A stretch of 64,000 nt of DNA from Syngnathus acus (taxonomy: Eukaryota > Chordata > Actinopteri > Syngnathiformes > Syngnathidae): contig NC_051105.1 in NCBI RefSeq assembly GCF_901709675.1, positions 2,356,001 through 2,420,000 on the forward strand. Reading direction: 5' to 3'. The notes under the pieces were generated by a model. That model did not search any database and had not been told where the DNA came from. It worked only from the letters and a program-made list of their open reading frames with translations. This document shows, piece by piece, positions 35,544 to 47,900 of this stretch (positions are counted from its first letter, which is position 1; each line of letters begins with the position of its first letter). The translations under genes were made by a program, and so were the position numbers.

Positions 35544-37590
35544 TGTTCACTTGTTGGTGATGAACGCTGTTTGTGGTTTAACACTTGCACTAGTTTGTCG
35601 ACCTGGCTTTGCTTCAACGCTTCATTTGATGACATTTTGCTGTTTTTGTTTTTTTGTAAACGCTGACAGATGAAGCGTGGGTGCACCAGTATACCTCATT
35701 TCTAACTCAAAACTGAGTGAAACCTGTTTTAACCTACTTAATAAGAAAATGTTTGAAAACAAATGAACGTGTCATCGTAGAAGCCCGCCCGCGCATTCTT
35801 GATGTGAAGCGTCCGCCGCCACGAGGGGTACACACGATGAATGTTTTGCTTTCTTTAACAATGTTTCTTGCGTACCTTTCCTTATTTGAATGACTCGCCC
35901 CTTTTAAGTTTGACAATCCTTCTTTTGTTCTAGCTCTAACCTGGTGTGTAGACTGTATCACCCCCCTCCCCTCCCTACCTCCCTCCCACCAGCTTTGCAA
36001 GGTGGCGCCATCTTGTGGTAACAACATTAACCAAAGACTAAAAACTGATTGTACATGAACGCGGCCCAACCTTCTGCCTCACTGCTCCTCATCGAGCACT
36101 CACCCACTCGTGTTTGGGTTTCATTAGCTTTGACTGCATGCGAATGTCTTCGCCACGGTCGGTGCTGCTGTTTTCAGTGCCTGTGGGTGGGCAAGGGGTA
36201 CCCAGAGAGGGGCAGGAGGGGGGTGCTTGAGGGGGTTTCTTTGATGGACACTTGTTTGTGGAAGCTGGGTAATGTTTGTTAATACACGCTGAGGGTTAAT
36301 CCTGTGCACACTGTACATGCTCGGAACTCTCCGTCTGTCTTGAGCGCTCTTGCTAGAATTCACATTTTGTCCTGTCTTTCTCTCAAGGACTTGGGTTAAA
36401 AGAAAAAAGACTTTGGTTTAAAAAAATTAATAAAATACATTTAAAAAAAAAAGGGCGGGGGGGAGGGAGGGGTCCTCCCCAGGGCATACAATTTTGGAGT
36501 CACATATCTCAAACCCACTAGATTTCACTGCTGTAAAGACACATCTCACCTTCCTCCCTCCCTCCCTCCCTCCCTCCCTCACTTACTCACTACAGACTGA
36601 TCAACTGTGACACTATGCATCCCCTGGTGGGGCATTCGGTGACACTTTGCTCAATGCTTTACTCCCGAGTGAGGCGTCGGGAATCCTCACAAGCGCTATC
36701 TATTCCAAAGCAAAATTCCAAATGTTTTAAACGTGCGTACGTGTGTGTGTGTGTGCGTGCGTGGGTGCGTGTGTGTGTATACAAAACTCAAATACCAAAG
36801 ATATCTCTGTCAACTGTCTCTCTCTCTCTCTCTTCCTAACCGCCCTGCAGCATGTGTATTAAGCGACAAACCCAGCACTGGCTTTGAGTCCAAGCCTCAG
36901 TAATTCCAAAGCTTAGATGTATATTTTGATATATTTCTGTCAAGAAAAAAAAAGTTTGTGGAATAATAGTCTGTATCTTGTTTGTTGTCATTTTTATTTC
37001 TCTCTGTCGCAGCATGGAACTAATTGCAGAATTGTCTTACTAGGTTGAAGACATTGTATTTTTGTATGTTTTTGAGCGTGTTGTGTGATATCAACCCAAG
37101 TGACCATGGCTTTTATCAAGATAGATAAAATACAGTACAATTGAAAAATGATCTGAAAAAAAACATGTACATATTCTGTCTATCTTCAGAAAGGCATTTT
37201 GTAAAACTACTCAAAGTGGACTCTTGGATTCATCTAAAGGATTCCCCCCTTTTTTTTTTCGTTTTCTTTCCTTATTCTGCAGTCTAATCTTTCTAACAGA
37301 ACTCTTGATGTAAAGAGTTACCATCTTGGACTAAAAACACTGAGGGACACTGTTCCCAAAAATGAAAATGCAAAAAAAAAAAACACAGCAAAAAAAACAA
37401 AACAACCCACCATGGTGGCGTGGAACTGAAAGACTGTAGGAGATTGAAGTATGTGAATCAGGATGCATAGTAGATTTTGATGCGTTTGTCTGCTGTATTT
37501 TTTCTTTTTTTTTTTTTTTACACACATATACGTACAATAATCTTTTACTGTAAGTGTACAGTTCTCTTTTGTTGTAAACATTAAACCATT

Positions 37591-39190
37591 TTCAAGTGTT
37601 TGACACGCTTGCGTTTTGATTTCCTCCTTCAGAATGCTGTGATAACATTCACTCATGACTACATACAAACTAAAATGAGCTTTAATTTGGCGATCAGCTT
37701 TCAAAACACATTTGAAATCATCTTTGCCTACGAAAATGAATGGAAAGACCAGCAACCCTACCACCCCAAAATTGTAATGTGCTTATAATAAGAAAACCAG
37801 TCCTCGACATTGCACTTAGTAAAACGATGCATTTTCATAGAATGAAAAAAAAAAAAGAAGCAAATTTTGCTTCATTTCGATGGACAATGAATTGCTCCTT
37901 GGTCTGTGCTCCTTGTCCACCTGTTGACAGTTTAATACAGACATGGTTGCTGATGTCGGGCCGAAAACTCTTATGTCACAATTTGGTTAATTTCATATTT
38001 TTTCCACAACTCTATTTTATTTGTTAGTCCCCACTGTTATTTTCACAAATTATTGACCAATGTAAAATGTTGAAAATGACTTGCTCTTTTCAACAATAAT
38101 TAATGGACAATTAAACTTGGGGGTCTCCTGAAAATTTATTTTTGAAGTCCAGACTTTCCTCTCCCCAGCCACTTCCTCCAGCTCATCCCGGAGAAGCCAA
38201 AGGAGTTCCCAGGCCAGCCGACAGACAGAGTCTCTCCAGCGTGTCCTGGACCTCCTTCCGGTGGGACATTCCTGGAAAACAAGGCATTCAAAGGGAGAGC
38301 CCTTACAGCCTGCGGAGGAAAGTCATTTCGGCTGCTTGTATCTTGTTCTTTCGGTCATCAGCAAAAACTCGTGACCGTAGGTGAGAGTAGGAACGTGGAT
38401 CGACCGGTAAATCGAGAACTTCACCTTTCCGCTCAGCCCTTTCTTCACTGCGACAGACAGGGACAGACCAAAGGGACACAAAGCCATCTCTGATTAAATT
38501 TTTCTGTTGACCAATGTTATCAAAGTAATATTGAATGACTTCCTGTTTAGACAGTGTCAATCATCAAACTAGATCATTGAATGTTTATGTTCCAAAGGTC
38601 ACAGGTCTGTAGCGATTGTTCATGTTGCACAGAGAGTTCAGACAACAGAGTGAAATGTTCAAGAACCTTAGTTTGGCTGTTGTCTCGAGTGACTTTGAAC
38701 TAAAAGCAAGCATGTTCTATATAGTGCTAGTTACTGTAGTTAGGTCGTGCTACCAAATCAAACAATTGGTTCTGCATCCACTCAGTCTTCTGATTCTGGG
38801 GCACCTTCATTTTTCTGAAAATAATGATTTATTGATTGCACATATCTGTGCCAATGACGTATGGTTTTGATGTGGCTCAACATTTAAATAACCTTTATCA
38901 CATTTGATGGTCTAATTTGATCACACTTCCCTAAAGACTCCTTTTATCATAAATGTAAGAATGAAATTGTGTTAAAATGCAGTGGAATTTATCACGATTG
39001 TTAACCTCTGATCCTAGAATCATCCTTCCTGCCATAGCGCAAACATATTTTGGGAAACACTGAATTATAATGTAGTCATTTATTGAATCTACCTAAATAA
39101 TTGTTTAAATTGGTTATTGGACTAAAAAGGGGGGGGGGGCGTTCTACTGATTGACATGTCTGTCATCGAATAGGAAACCGGCACTCTGCA
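37591..39190. other. Intergenic gap between pou2f1 and lamp1
   Basis: No gene seen. It contains the LINE fragment at 38135-38470 and AT-rich sequence. It is the join between the two gene blocks that sit on different human chromosomes (1q24 and 13q34). Confidence 0.6.
38135..38470 (-). mobile_element. Non-LTR retrotransposon (LINE) reverse-transcriptase fragment
   Basis: On the minus strand a broken frame contains KIQAAEMTFLRRL, which matches the IQAAEMSFLRR phrase of a common teleost LINE polymerase C-terminal region. The nucleotide phrase CTTTCGGTCATCAGC is also familiar. It is 5'-truncated and decayed. Confidence 0.65.
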
Positions 39191-39232
39191 TCACGTGACC
39201 TTTGAGGCGTTTTATAACCAGGAGTCACATGA
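39191..39232. promoter_or_regulatory. CLEAR-type E-boxes upstream of lamp1
   Basis: TCACGTGA at 39191-39198 (in context ATCACGTGACC) and a related TCACATGA at 39225-39232, about 300-340 bp before the lamp1 ATG. TFEB/TFE3 bind GTCACGTGAC-like CLEAR sites in lysosomal gene promoters, and LAMP1 is a known target. Confidence 0.55.
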
Positions 39233-39527
39233 TCCTGTTGTCAGTCTTTGGCCATGCTCCTTTAAGTCGAAGTCCAAATCAAGCAGCGCAAATTTCGCCG
39301 TCGACACACGCTAACGCAACAGCTTTGGTCATTTAACTGGACTTTGGAGCGCAACGGCAGCGTTTTGACCATTTTTCTTTGTCAGTGCCCAGAGGTTTTA
39401 CTCGTTTTTCCGGGCTCGTTTTGACGCTGACGTTAGCATCCAGATAGTTAGCATACTAGCTCTGTTAGCTCAAGTTGTTGAGCTTTTTTTCGTCCACACT
39501 CTCACCAGCACCAACTGGGAGACAAAC

Positions 39528-42130
39528 ATGACGACAACCGGTGGTGTCCACACACGGTGGCTGACATTTACCCTGCATCTTGTTTTAGGTATGTATTGAT
39601 TTATCCGAGGTAAACAAAACGCATTTTGTCCACATCACGTAAGTACGGAAGGTCAGAACCATAATGCATGTGACCCAGCAAGTTGTTTGTAATGTTATGA
39701 TAAATGTGCTTTTAATAAAATTACTGGGTTTTTTTTTTGGGAGCGGGGACATGCTGCTTAGTCACTCAAGTATGTTTGTAATTCCATATTCCAGTACCTG
39801 CCTTTTGTGATGAGATTTTAAACGATAACGGTAGACCAAAACTGACGTCACAAAGGAGTATTCAAAGAAAGTATATATATATATATATGATCAATTTAAC
39901 CCTAAACAAGTACTTGACTTTTCACATTTCCTTAAATGATGTTTCTGCGCAAGAACGACCGTTTTGCCACAGCAATTCAATTGGATTCCTATCCAAAACC
40001 TTCCTTTTGGGTTCTGGTAAAGAACAGAATTCATGGTTCTATCAATAACAGTAGATTGTCCACGTGCTGGAGTAATAAAGCAGCCCCAGACAGACACAAC
40101 CACCAGGTTTAATCGTTGGTAAGATTTTTTTATTTATTTTTTTTTTTGCTCCCTTACATTCACACCAGATGTAATGAAACGGATGCATTCAATTTGTTAG
40201 TTCAGACAAAATTTTTCCCAAGTTGGTGTTTGGCTGACTTAATTTTGTCAGATTTTATTCATGATTTCTGGGTTGAACAGCTTGAGGTAATCAAACTTGG
40301 GTGTGGTCAATATCAGGGGTGTCAAACTGTTTTTTTCGTGGGCCGCATTGTAGTCATAGCTTCTTTCGGAGGGCCATTATGACCGTCAACCCAAATAAAT
40401 GTATGAATTTGTCTTCGCGGGCCACACAAAATGGTGTGGCGGGCCGCATCTGTCATCACAGGTAATTCATGACTGTACAAGGGCAGCAAGTACTTTTTAG
40501 TTTTTTTCTGTAATAAAATGACATTGTGCTGCATTTCATTTGTACTTTTAGCACTCTTTGTCATGATTTAGATTTTTTTAAATTTTTTTTTTTTTATCTT
40601 GAACATGCCCTACTGTGTCAGTGATACCACTTCCGTTTACTGCTGCCTACCTGAGCGGACCAAATATTTGGACTAATCATCATTAATCTTTTTACCGTAC
40701 TGAGCAAATTTTTTTGCGTAGATTGGCAGGTCTAATTCTTCCGTATGAAAAAGCTTAAACAAGATGCAAAGTACAGAATACGTGAAATAATAAATATTCA
40801 ATTTGATTTTCGACTGCAAAAAAAAACATGCCAAAAGGTAACAACGATGCCAAAGTAGTGTTAAAGGCTTAATCAATGAAATATAAAGATGCTTAAATTG
40901 CATTCCATCATGAATATACAGGGCCAGTGCAGGTTCTGTAAAGTCCACAGGAGCTACTGCTCCAAAAGGCTCACCTGTAATATTGAGAATTTATTTTTGC
41001 AGTATTGAAAATGGATATATTGGTTTGTGTGATGTGATTGAAGCCGCTATAGCCGCGCACCAGGGTTTGGCTACCGTGGCACCATCCACCGAGGCGCCGC
41101 ACAAAGAGCCTGGCAGACCACTGACAGGGCACTACCAGGTGACCGGCACCAATGGCAGTGTCTGCTTGCTGGCGTACATGGGCCTTCAGCTTAACATCAC
41201 CTTCAACTCCACCTCCTCAAACCAGGTGCTTGTATCCGGATGAACTGTTTATCTCCCAATACAAAATGCTTGACGGTCAGTTTCTCTGGATCTGCAGACG
41301 GTGCATGTCGTCAACCTTGAGCCCAACGCCACAAAAGCTTCCGGATCATGTGACTCAGACAGCGCAATGCTGCGACTCTTGACGGACGCCAATACAACCA
41401 ACCTGACCTTTTTCTTCATGCTTGTAAGTTTTTTTTAAAGCTGTGTTCCTTGTCATGAGACCGCCACAAGGTGGTAGGTAATAAATGCAAACAACGTCTT
41501 GAACTGTCTCATTCTGCCTCCAGAACGCTACGTCCAATAAGTACCACTTGAGTGGAATCTCTCTGTCAGCAGATTGGCCAGACATGAAAGGTGAGTTTTC
41601 TGGCCACAGCATTAGGTACACCCACATGATCTAAAGAATTGCATTGAAGAGGTTGTTTTAAAAAGAGATAGAACCTAATCCTAATTAAATGACAGTAAAA
41701 ATGATGGTCACTTTGTTCTCCTACGAGAAACTGTCCCATGTGTTGTATCAGGACCCTTTTCCGCACGTAACAACAGCCTGGACTACCTTCGGGGAACCCT
41801 GGGATTCTCGTACATGTGCCACGAGGAGCAGACTCTCAATGTGGACCAGGCCTTGTCCATCAACACTTTCCAGTTGCAGGTGCAGCCCTTCAACCTCACC
41901 CAGAACAAGTTTGGCACAGGTAAACCATCTCCAGCTAGTGACTATTTATTTATCCTGCCAGCCTGATCTCAGTTCCCACCCCCATTTTAGCCGAGCACTG
42001 CCAGCTGGATGAAGATGACATGCTGATCGCCATCGTGGTCGGGGCGGCCCTGGCTGGCCTGGTCCTCATCGTGCTGGTTGCCTACCTCATCGGGAGGAGG
42101 AGGAGCCATGCTGGGTACCAGAGCATTTGA
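39528..42130 (+). CDS. lamp1: lamp1-like lysosome-associated membrane glycoprotein with a single luminal domain
   Basis: Six exons: 39528-39588, 41044-41225 (acceptor could be 41053), 41298-41423, 41524-41590, 41752-41919 and 41991-42130. That is 744 bp, 247 aa (human LAMP1 about 417). There is a signal peptide (about 1-20), a short Pro/Thr linker, and one LAMP domain (about 54-200) with four Cys (SVCLL, GSCDS, YMCHE, EHCQL) and about ten N-glycosylation sequons. The membrane helix is about 212-234 (VVGAALAGLVLIVL). The tail GRRRSHAGYQSI carries the GYxxPhi lysosomal sorting signal. The helix and tail are nearly identical to LAMP1 and unlike CD68. The membrane-distal domain and hinge are absent: 39589-41043 holds only repeat and AT-rich sequence. 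Position before dcun1d2 and tfdp1 matches human LAMP1. The protein coats and protects lysosomal membranes. Confidence 0.9.
40314..40452 (+). mobile_element. hAT-type MITE, 3'-truncated copy
   Basis: It starts CAGGGGTGTCAAAC like the other copies and keeps the GAGGGCCATTATGACCG and GCGGGCCACA motifs, but the far end is lost. It lies in lamp1 intron 1, where other LAMP1 genes have the first-domain exons. Confidence 0.7.
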
Positions 42131-43623
42131 AGTGGTATCCTCTCAAATATAACCAGAGATCTCCCTCGCTACCATTAACCACTGTCACATTTGACACGCC
42201 ACATACTCTCCGTGTGCTCCACACTCCTGTATCCTTGCCTAACGCTGGGAACGCCCAGAACCTTCCTTAACACTGGGAATGCATAAGCTTACTGATAAAA
42301 AGGGATGTTAGATTTGTGAGGAAATATCTGGCAAGCAACGGAAGAATCTTTATTATTGTCTTCTATTTATTAGTTTTGTAAAGGGAATTCTGGAATTTCA
42401 GGGCACCTTTTGCTCACTTTGGGTGGCAACCTATAACGGTTGTCTTTAAGGGACATTAACTGATGTTTGTGGTCGTACAGATACTATGGTTTTGTTTGGA
42501 ATTTCACATTTGGTTACATATATTGACTCGCTAGGTACCTCAATGTCGGCTGCTCGTTTAGTCATGATTATGAAGTCTCAGGAATGGCCCAATAGGAATG
42601 TTGTAGCTGTTACACACATCTACTGGGGGGGGGGGAGCATGACTACCACGCCTTAGATTATTCCCCATTATATTATAGAATGTGCACATTTTGTCAAAAA
42701 CCCACTGTTTACTTGTCAGGCACAGTCCCCCCTTTTTTTGGCGTCCGTGAAATACTCTTCATGATAAATAGGCAGTGGTTGTTTAATCAAATAATAGGGA
42801 GAAATTAATGCTCTATCAGATGCATTTAATTATGAGTGTGTTCATCAATCTGACGTTAAGATCAGTTAATTCCCATAAAAAAATGTATCAATCAAATGCC
42901 AGTCCCTAAATCAGACGTTTGATGCATCCTCAGTCAAGGCTTTCCTCTGTTCACTTGTTTTATTAGTTAACAATAAAAATATCTAACCTTTTTAATATTA
43001 ACAACACATAAATTCTGGGTTTGGGCTCGATTAACCGAGTACTAATTTTTCCCCATTGATGAAGCAAAATTAGTCAATCATACGTTTTAACATTTTGGGG
43101 AATGCCTCAGGGCTTCCCTCTGTGTCCATTAGATATTTTTGGTTGCCTTTTTTGTTAGGAGCGAATGCTTAAAAGCTCTCGCCTAGATAGATGTATTTCA
43201 GTAGCTTTTTTTTTTTTAACCTTTAAAATATGTCCAACTTTCACTACAATTCAGAATTTGCACAAGTCAAGGGAAATCTGCATGTTGCCCATTTGCCCCT
43301 CACTTTGTTATTGGAGTAGTATTCTGTTACACACTATTTGTCCACTTTGTGCTTTCATTCACTTTTCAAACTCAAGTGGCCAAAATGCTTACGTCAGTGT
43401 TTCTTATCAGTGCCTTCCCTGCTGCATCACGTGATGTAATGTTACTACAGAGGTACAGTACCTGCTGTCGTCATATTTTCTTGTACAGAGCTGTATGTAA
43501 AATGTGTTATCATGGCATTATGCTGAACCGTATTCTTTACTGTTGCTCATCTGGATCCCTTTTTGGTGTTTTTGTGTCTGCTAGTTTTAATTGATTATTT
43601 GAGATGTTTTCTAATTGATGGTC

Positions 43624-43629
43624 AATAAA
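43624..43629 (+). terminator. lamp1 polyadenylation signal AATAAA
   Basis: AATAAA about 1.5 kb after the lamp1 stop, followed by T/G-rich sequence. The stretch 42131-43650 is the presumed 3'UTR, with a G run at 42626-42637. Confidence 0.6.
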
Positions 43630-43693
43630 AGTGATTTGAAAGTTTCTCCTTTAGTTTGCCTTCACTTCAGTTTAGATGGGGATAATCAGACAT

Positions 43694-43717
43694 GGGGGGG
43701 GGGGGGGGGGGGGGGGG
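43694..43717 (+). repeat. (G)24 homopolymer
   Basis: An uninterrupted run of 24 G lies just downstream of the lamp1 poly(A) signal. It could form a G-quadruplex. Its length may be unstable or mis-sequenced. Confidence 0.9.
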
Positions 43718-43729
43718 CTCCCTCTCGTG

Positions 43730-44951
43730 GCACAAAAACAGTCCCGTTCATTTCCAAGTTTGAAACGTAGCTCATAACTGCCATAAAGTGACAAGAATGC
43801 CTCTCATGCTCAAGTATTTGATTGGTGTTGAATCAACATAATTTTAAGTATTTGTCATTTAGCATTTATGTGGTTCATTATCGTTAATTTTCCATTTTGA
43901 TACAAACGTTCAAACTGCATGTTATTGGCTTAAAATTTAAGTATTTTTTATGCAACCTACTGCAACTTTTATGTTGGTCATTATAATGGTAGTTGGAAAG
44001 TTAAATACTTTTTAACGCGACTTGGGCATGATAACTAGACAGGATAAGAGCTAATTCCATGTACGATTATGAAAAAAACTCATGCTTTTATTGATCTTGA
44101 AATGGAACAATATACTGTACTTACATGAATGTTCATTTGTCTCTACCTGTAACAATCTTGAACAGAAAGATATCAATTGTAATAATAGTAAGGCTGGTTT
44201 ATTATTTATTTTGCGCTGTAGCTTCAGAATAGCTCAAAACTGCTGCGGCGCTGCCTAACAAGTGACAATGCCTCGGGTTCAATTATTTGATTCATCTTGA
44301 ATGTTTGTAACAGCAAACTAGAGTGAATCAATAAATCCATTCAAGAGATGGTTAATCATTTCTGAAAGCCCATCCCTATTGCAAGCTTTCCAAGTGGTTA
44401 CGACAAAACTTTCCTTGGTGAAAGGAATTTAAAAGAAAGCATATCTGTGTTGTTTTTTTTTGTTTGTTTGTGTGGACAGATCACATCTCGTACCAACGGA
44501 GACGCCGCCGATCACAGCTTGAAGGCGACGCATTGCACTGACGGATCATATCAAATCCATGAGACATCTTTGAAGTGTACATAAAAGAATGATTTATAAA
44601 CAGGATCACAATTATATTATTCTTCATATAATTCTCTTTTGTAAATACAGTATGTACGGTCAATTTGTGGTGCTGGTGTCATGAGCACTCCTTTGTCTTT
44701 TCTTTTCCAGTCCATTTACGCTCGTCTCGGCGCTGCGTCAGTGTCCGTCCTGGAGCGGAGTGCACTCGCAAGATTCCGAGGATCCGGCAGGAGGAGCACG
44801 GATCATTCCGGCAATGTCCTTCCCTCTGCACTTTCCTCCAAGTGCTGCTGTTGGCCACCATTGTTTAAATTAAAAAAAAAAAAAAAACTAATCCTCCTCC
44901 TTCAAAAAGAAAACCTATGAAGAAATATTCTCCTTCCCCGTTCTTTGTCTT
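43730..44951. other. Gap between lamp1 and dcun1d2 (convergent ends), with an exon-like segment
   Basis: In human, GRTP1 and ADPRHL1 lie here, and I find neither. Two GC-richer, exon-like stretches on the plus strand follow acceptor-like sequences: about 44481-44600 (after TGTGTGGACAG) and 44711-44868 (after TCTTTTCCAG). They are open but unrecognised. The dcun1d2 3'UTR (minus) must also lie here; AATAAA words on the minus strand are near 44198-44214. Confidence 0.4.
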
Positions 44952-47900
44952 TTAGAGAGTTTTACGTTTTGTTCCTGTTACGATGGGTCGAGCGAATTCC
45001 ACAAAATCGTCTATAAGCACTGGCCAAGCCCCTAAGGGGAAAGGAAAAACATGGATCAGCTATTAGAGTAGAAAAAACAAATGACCAAATACATAGCCCG
45101 GTCTCTAGCCTTGACAAATAGCGAAGTCCCACTGTACATTTTCCTGTAACTCCACTATTTTTTTTTCTGTTACACGGTGGACATGCATTGTTGAAGATAT
45201 AATACTAGAAATGTATTTATTTCGACTAAAATTCCAAAATAAGGTGGGGCTAGACATCATAAAATCATAAATTTATATTTCTTGAAGCAACGCTTCATCA
45301 ACATTTTTTTGGGCCTATTTTGGGGTTCCTTACCCTCCTCGTCGTAGTTGGACAAATCATCCGAGATCATGTTACCAAAGTCCAACAGCAAGTTCCAAGT
45401 GTCTTTTGGGATAGAGCGTTTATGATGCTCCTAAAATGACATACCCATCATCAAGATATGCCGATTTTTCTTATTTTGCTGAACAACACTGCTTCCATAA
45501 GTTTTGACTCACCAAAAGAAATCTATTCCAAAGGTCGAGGAACTTAAATCTTCCTAGCAGAACCAAATTCCAGTAAGCTACGGCCATCTCCAAGTCTGCA
45601 GGAAAAAAAACAAAGTAGAACCACCACACACACACACAGACTTTCCCCACAAGTCATCTGAAGCTTGCTGTGATTCAAAATGATGTAATACATTTGAATC
45701 TCGTAAAATGATGCTTACAGTAAACAGTCTCACTATTTACACATATGTATTTTTTAACTTTCTTAGACTAAAACTTTGTACTTTCTCCCCTTAATATCTT
45801 AATTCCTCATTGAAAGACTTATCTCATGAAATTAAGTTTTTTCTCATAATATTTTAAAATGTACCCTTTCTCATACCGTATTTACATCGTTATTTTTATT
45901 AAATGGACTTTATATGCTCGCAATACACTAACTGTTTTCTCCTATATTGCAAATCGGGTCTACTTTTTTCTTGGATAATCACGAATCACAGGACATTGAA
46001 TTCTTCCAACCTTTGTCTCCTGTATTTGCCATTTTTTAATCGTACATTGCCACTCACCTTCTAGTAATAGTACCAATGCAGTAAAAAAAAAAAAATCCCG
46101 TAATTTACAATTTCCCAAAATTGACTTTATTCTCATCATGACTTTATTCATGATATTCTCATGATTATTACTTTCTTTTATTTTCACTGCAGCCTTGAAT
46201 CTGCCCACTTGCATGTTCTCGCCTGCTAATGTCGAGTGATTCTCCTTACCTAAACCCTTCTGGCCAGGATTTTTGGCAAAGTTGAAGGTAAACTGGTAGA
46301 AGTCCTTGAACTTGTCGTTGTCTTTCAGCTCCTGCTCCAGTCTTGGCAAAAGGGCCTTGAGCTTGTCGGGGCTGTCGCACCTACGAGGGGAGGGGGAGAG
46401 ACGCCTAAGGTAACCTTGGTTCAAGCATAACATGGCAAGCAATGTTGCTGACAAACAAATTGAACTGTGACACCCGAGTCACTTGCTGCTGCTCCACTGA
46501 AGCCAAGGTGCTTGAGTTCATATACACAATGACACTTGTTCCTCGAGAGGCTTACCCGAGCTCTGTCATGCCATCCAGGAACTCCTTCTTGGAGAACTCG
46601 CACTGGGTGGCGGCACGAAACTTCCACGCCACCACCAGAACGCTGATGCTGGCCGGATCCAACACCAAGTCGTCGCAAAACTGCTGGATGCCCTCGATGC
46701 CGATCTTGTTCTCATCCTGAGGATCTGGATGTACATGGTAACTAAATTGAGTTTGCTCTTGTGAGATGTGCTTTAAATCCGTTTTGTACAGCCTTGGTAC
46801 TGAGCAATGTGTATGAAATTTGTTTCGACTAGTTTGTTTGACTTCATAGTAAAATGAAGCAAGAAATCGAACGAAAGACAGTTCCTTTATCTTCTCCCCA
46901 ATTTGAGTTATTAATCGACTAAGAGCATTCACCACATCAAGATTCGACCAAACATAAGTCACTAAGTCATCATCAGATCATGAGAAGATTGCAAAAGAAA
47001 TCTGTGGCTTTATCACCTTGGCTTTCATATTTCGTAAAATGACATGAAAACATGCAGACAGCCATCAATTTGTTGAGTATACGTGACAATACAATTATAC
47101 GGGTTCCGTCATAATGAGGGACACCAAAATGACGACGGCCCGCGAGAAAAAATAGTTTGACACCACTGTAAATGTAAACAGTACACAAGTATGTCATGTA
47201 TTTTGTGATCAGACAGATTTTTTTCGCTCCTTTTTCAACTCACTGATCAGCCACAAACAAATGAACGGTGTAAAGTCTATTATGAGCAATCAAATGAATG
47301 GAGGTCCGACTGCTTTGACGTGGTCACGCCTGATAGTATTTTGACCCGACATGGTACCTCCCTCCCTCTTTTACAGTTGAGCAAGAGCATCACCTACCTT
47401 TGTAGCGGTTGAAGAGTTGCTCCAGCTTCTTGCGGTCAACGGACGACTTCATGGACTCCTTGCAGTAGAGGTCGGGGTTCTGGAAGTAATTGTCAGTGGC
47501 CACCTCCAGCTTCCAGTCATTCTGCGTGAGGCAGTAGACAGCTGTCTTCTCACCCGCTTGTGTGAAGGACATGAACTGCCGCACCTTGTCCCTCTGCGAC
47601 GACTTCAACTTGTGCTGGGCGGGCAACAGGGCAAAGGGCCGGTGAGCGGCGAGCAGACCCCACAGCGCCCACACCAAGTACAGACAGAACAGCGCGCAGA
47701 GACACACCAGCGCGCACAGTACAGCGTCCACAGGCATTCAGGACGCATGGGTGAGTGGGATCTAGTCCTCGGCAACACTTGGGATGCTCCCAAGGGCGGG
47801 CCCCTGATGTAATGGGAGCCACAGTGACTATTTGTAGGGGTTTTAATAACAGCTCCCCTGGGGTGGTATTTGTTTTCAGCTCTCTTCTGAGGCCCACGAG

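Larger units (their letters stand above)
30845..37590 (+). other. Probable long 3'UTR of pou2f1
   Basis: No coding frame that I can support follows the stop. Mammalian POU2F1 also has a very long 3'UTR. Candidate poly(A) signals are AATAAA at 36429-36434 and ATTAAA at 37580-37585. The stretch contains inverted-repeat elements (32.7-33.0 and 34.9-35.5 kb), a (CCCT)n tract at about 36552-36580, a (GT)n tract at about 36736-36778 and (CT)n near 36818-36832. The true end needs transcript data. Confidence 0.5.

Noticed and set aside
37318-37764. 148-residue minus-strand frame with Lys and Phe runs
   Set aside because: It is built on poly-A and poly-T tracts at the end of the pou2f1 3'UTR, with no domain.
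40983-41043. Extension of lamp1 exon 2 upstream to the strong acceptor at TTTTTGCAG
   Set aside because: The phase does not match the strong exon 1 donor (G|GTATGT). Acceptor 41043/41044 keeps the frame, although an alternative weak donor cannot be fully excluded.
47417-47812. 131-residue plus-strand frame
   Set aside because: It is antisense to dcun1d2 exon 2 and its upstream sequence, which has clear family similarity on the minus strand.
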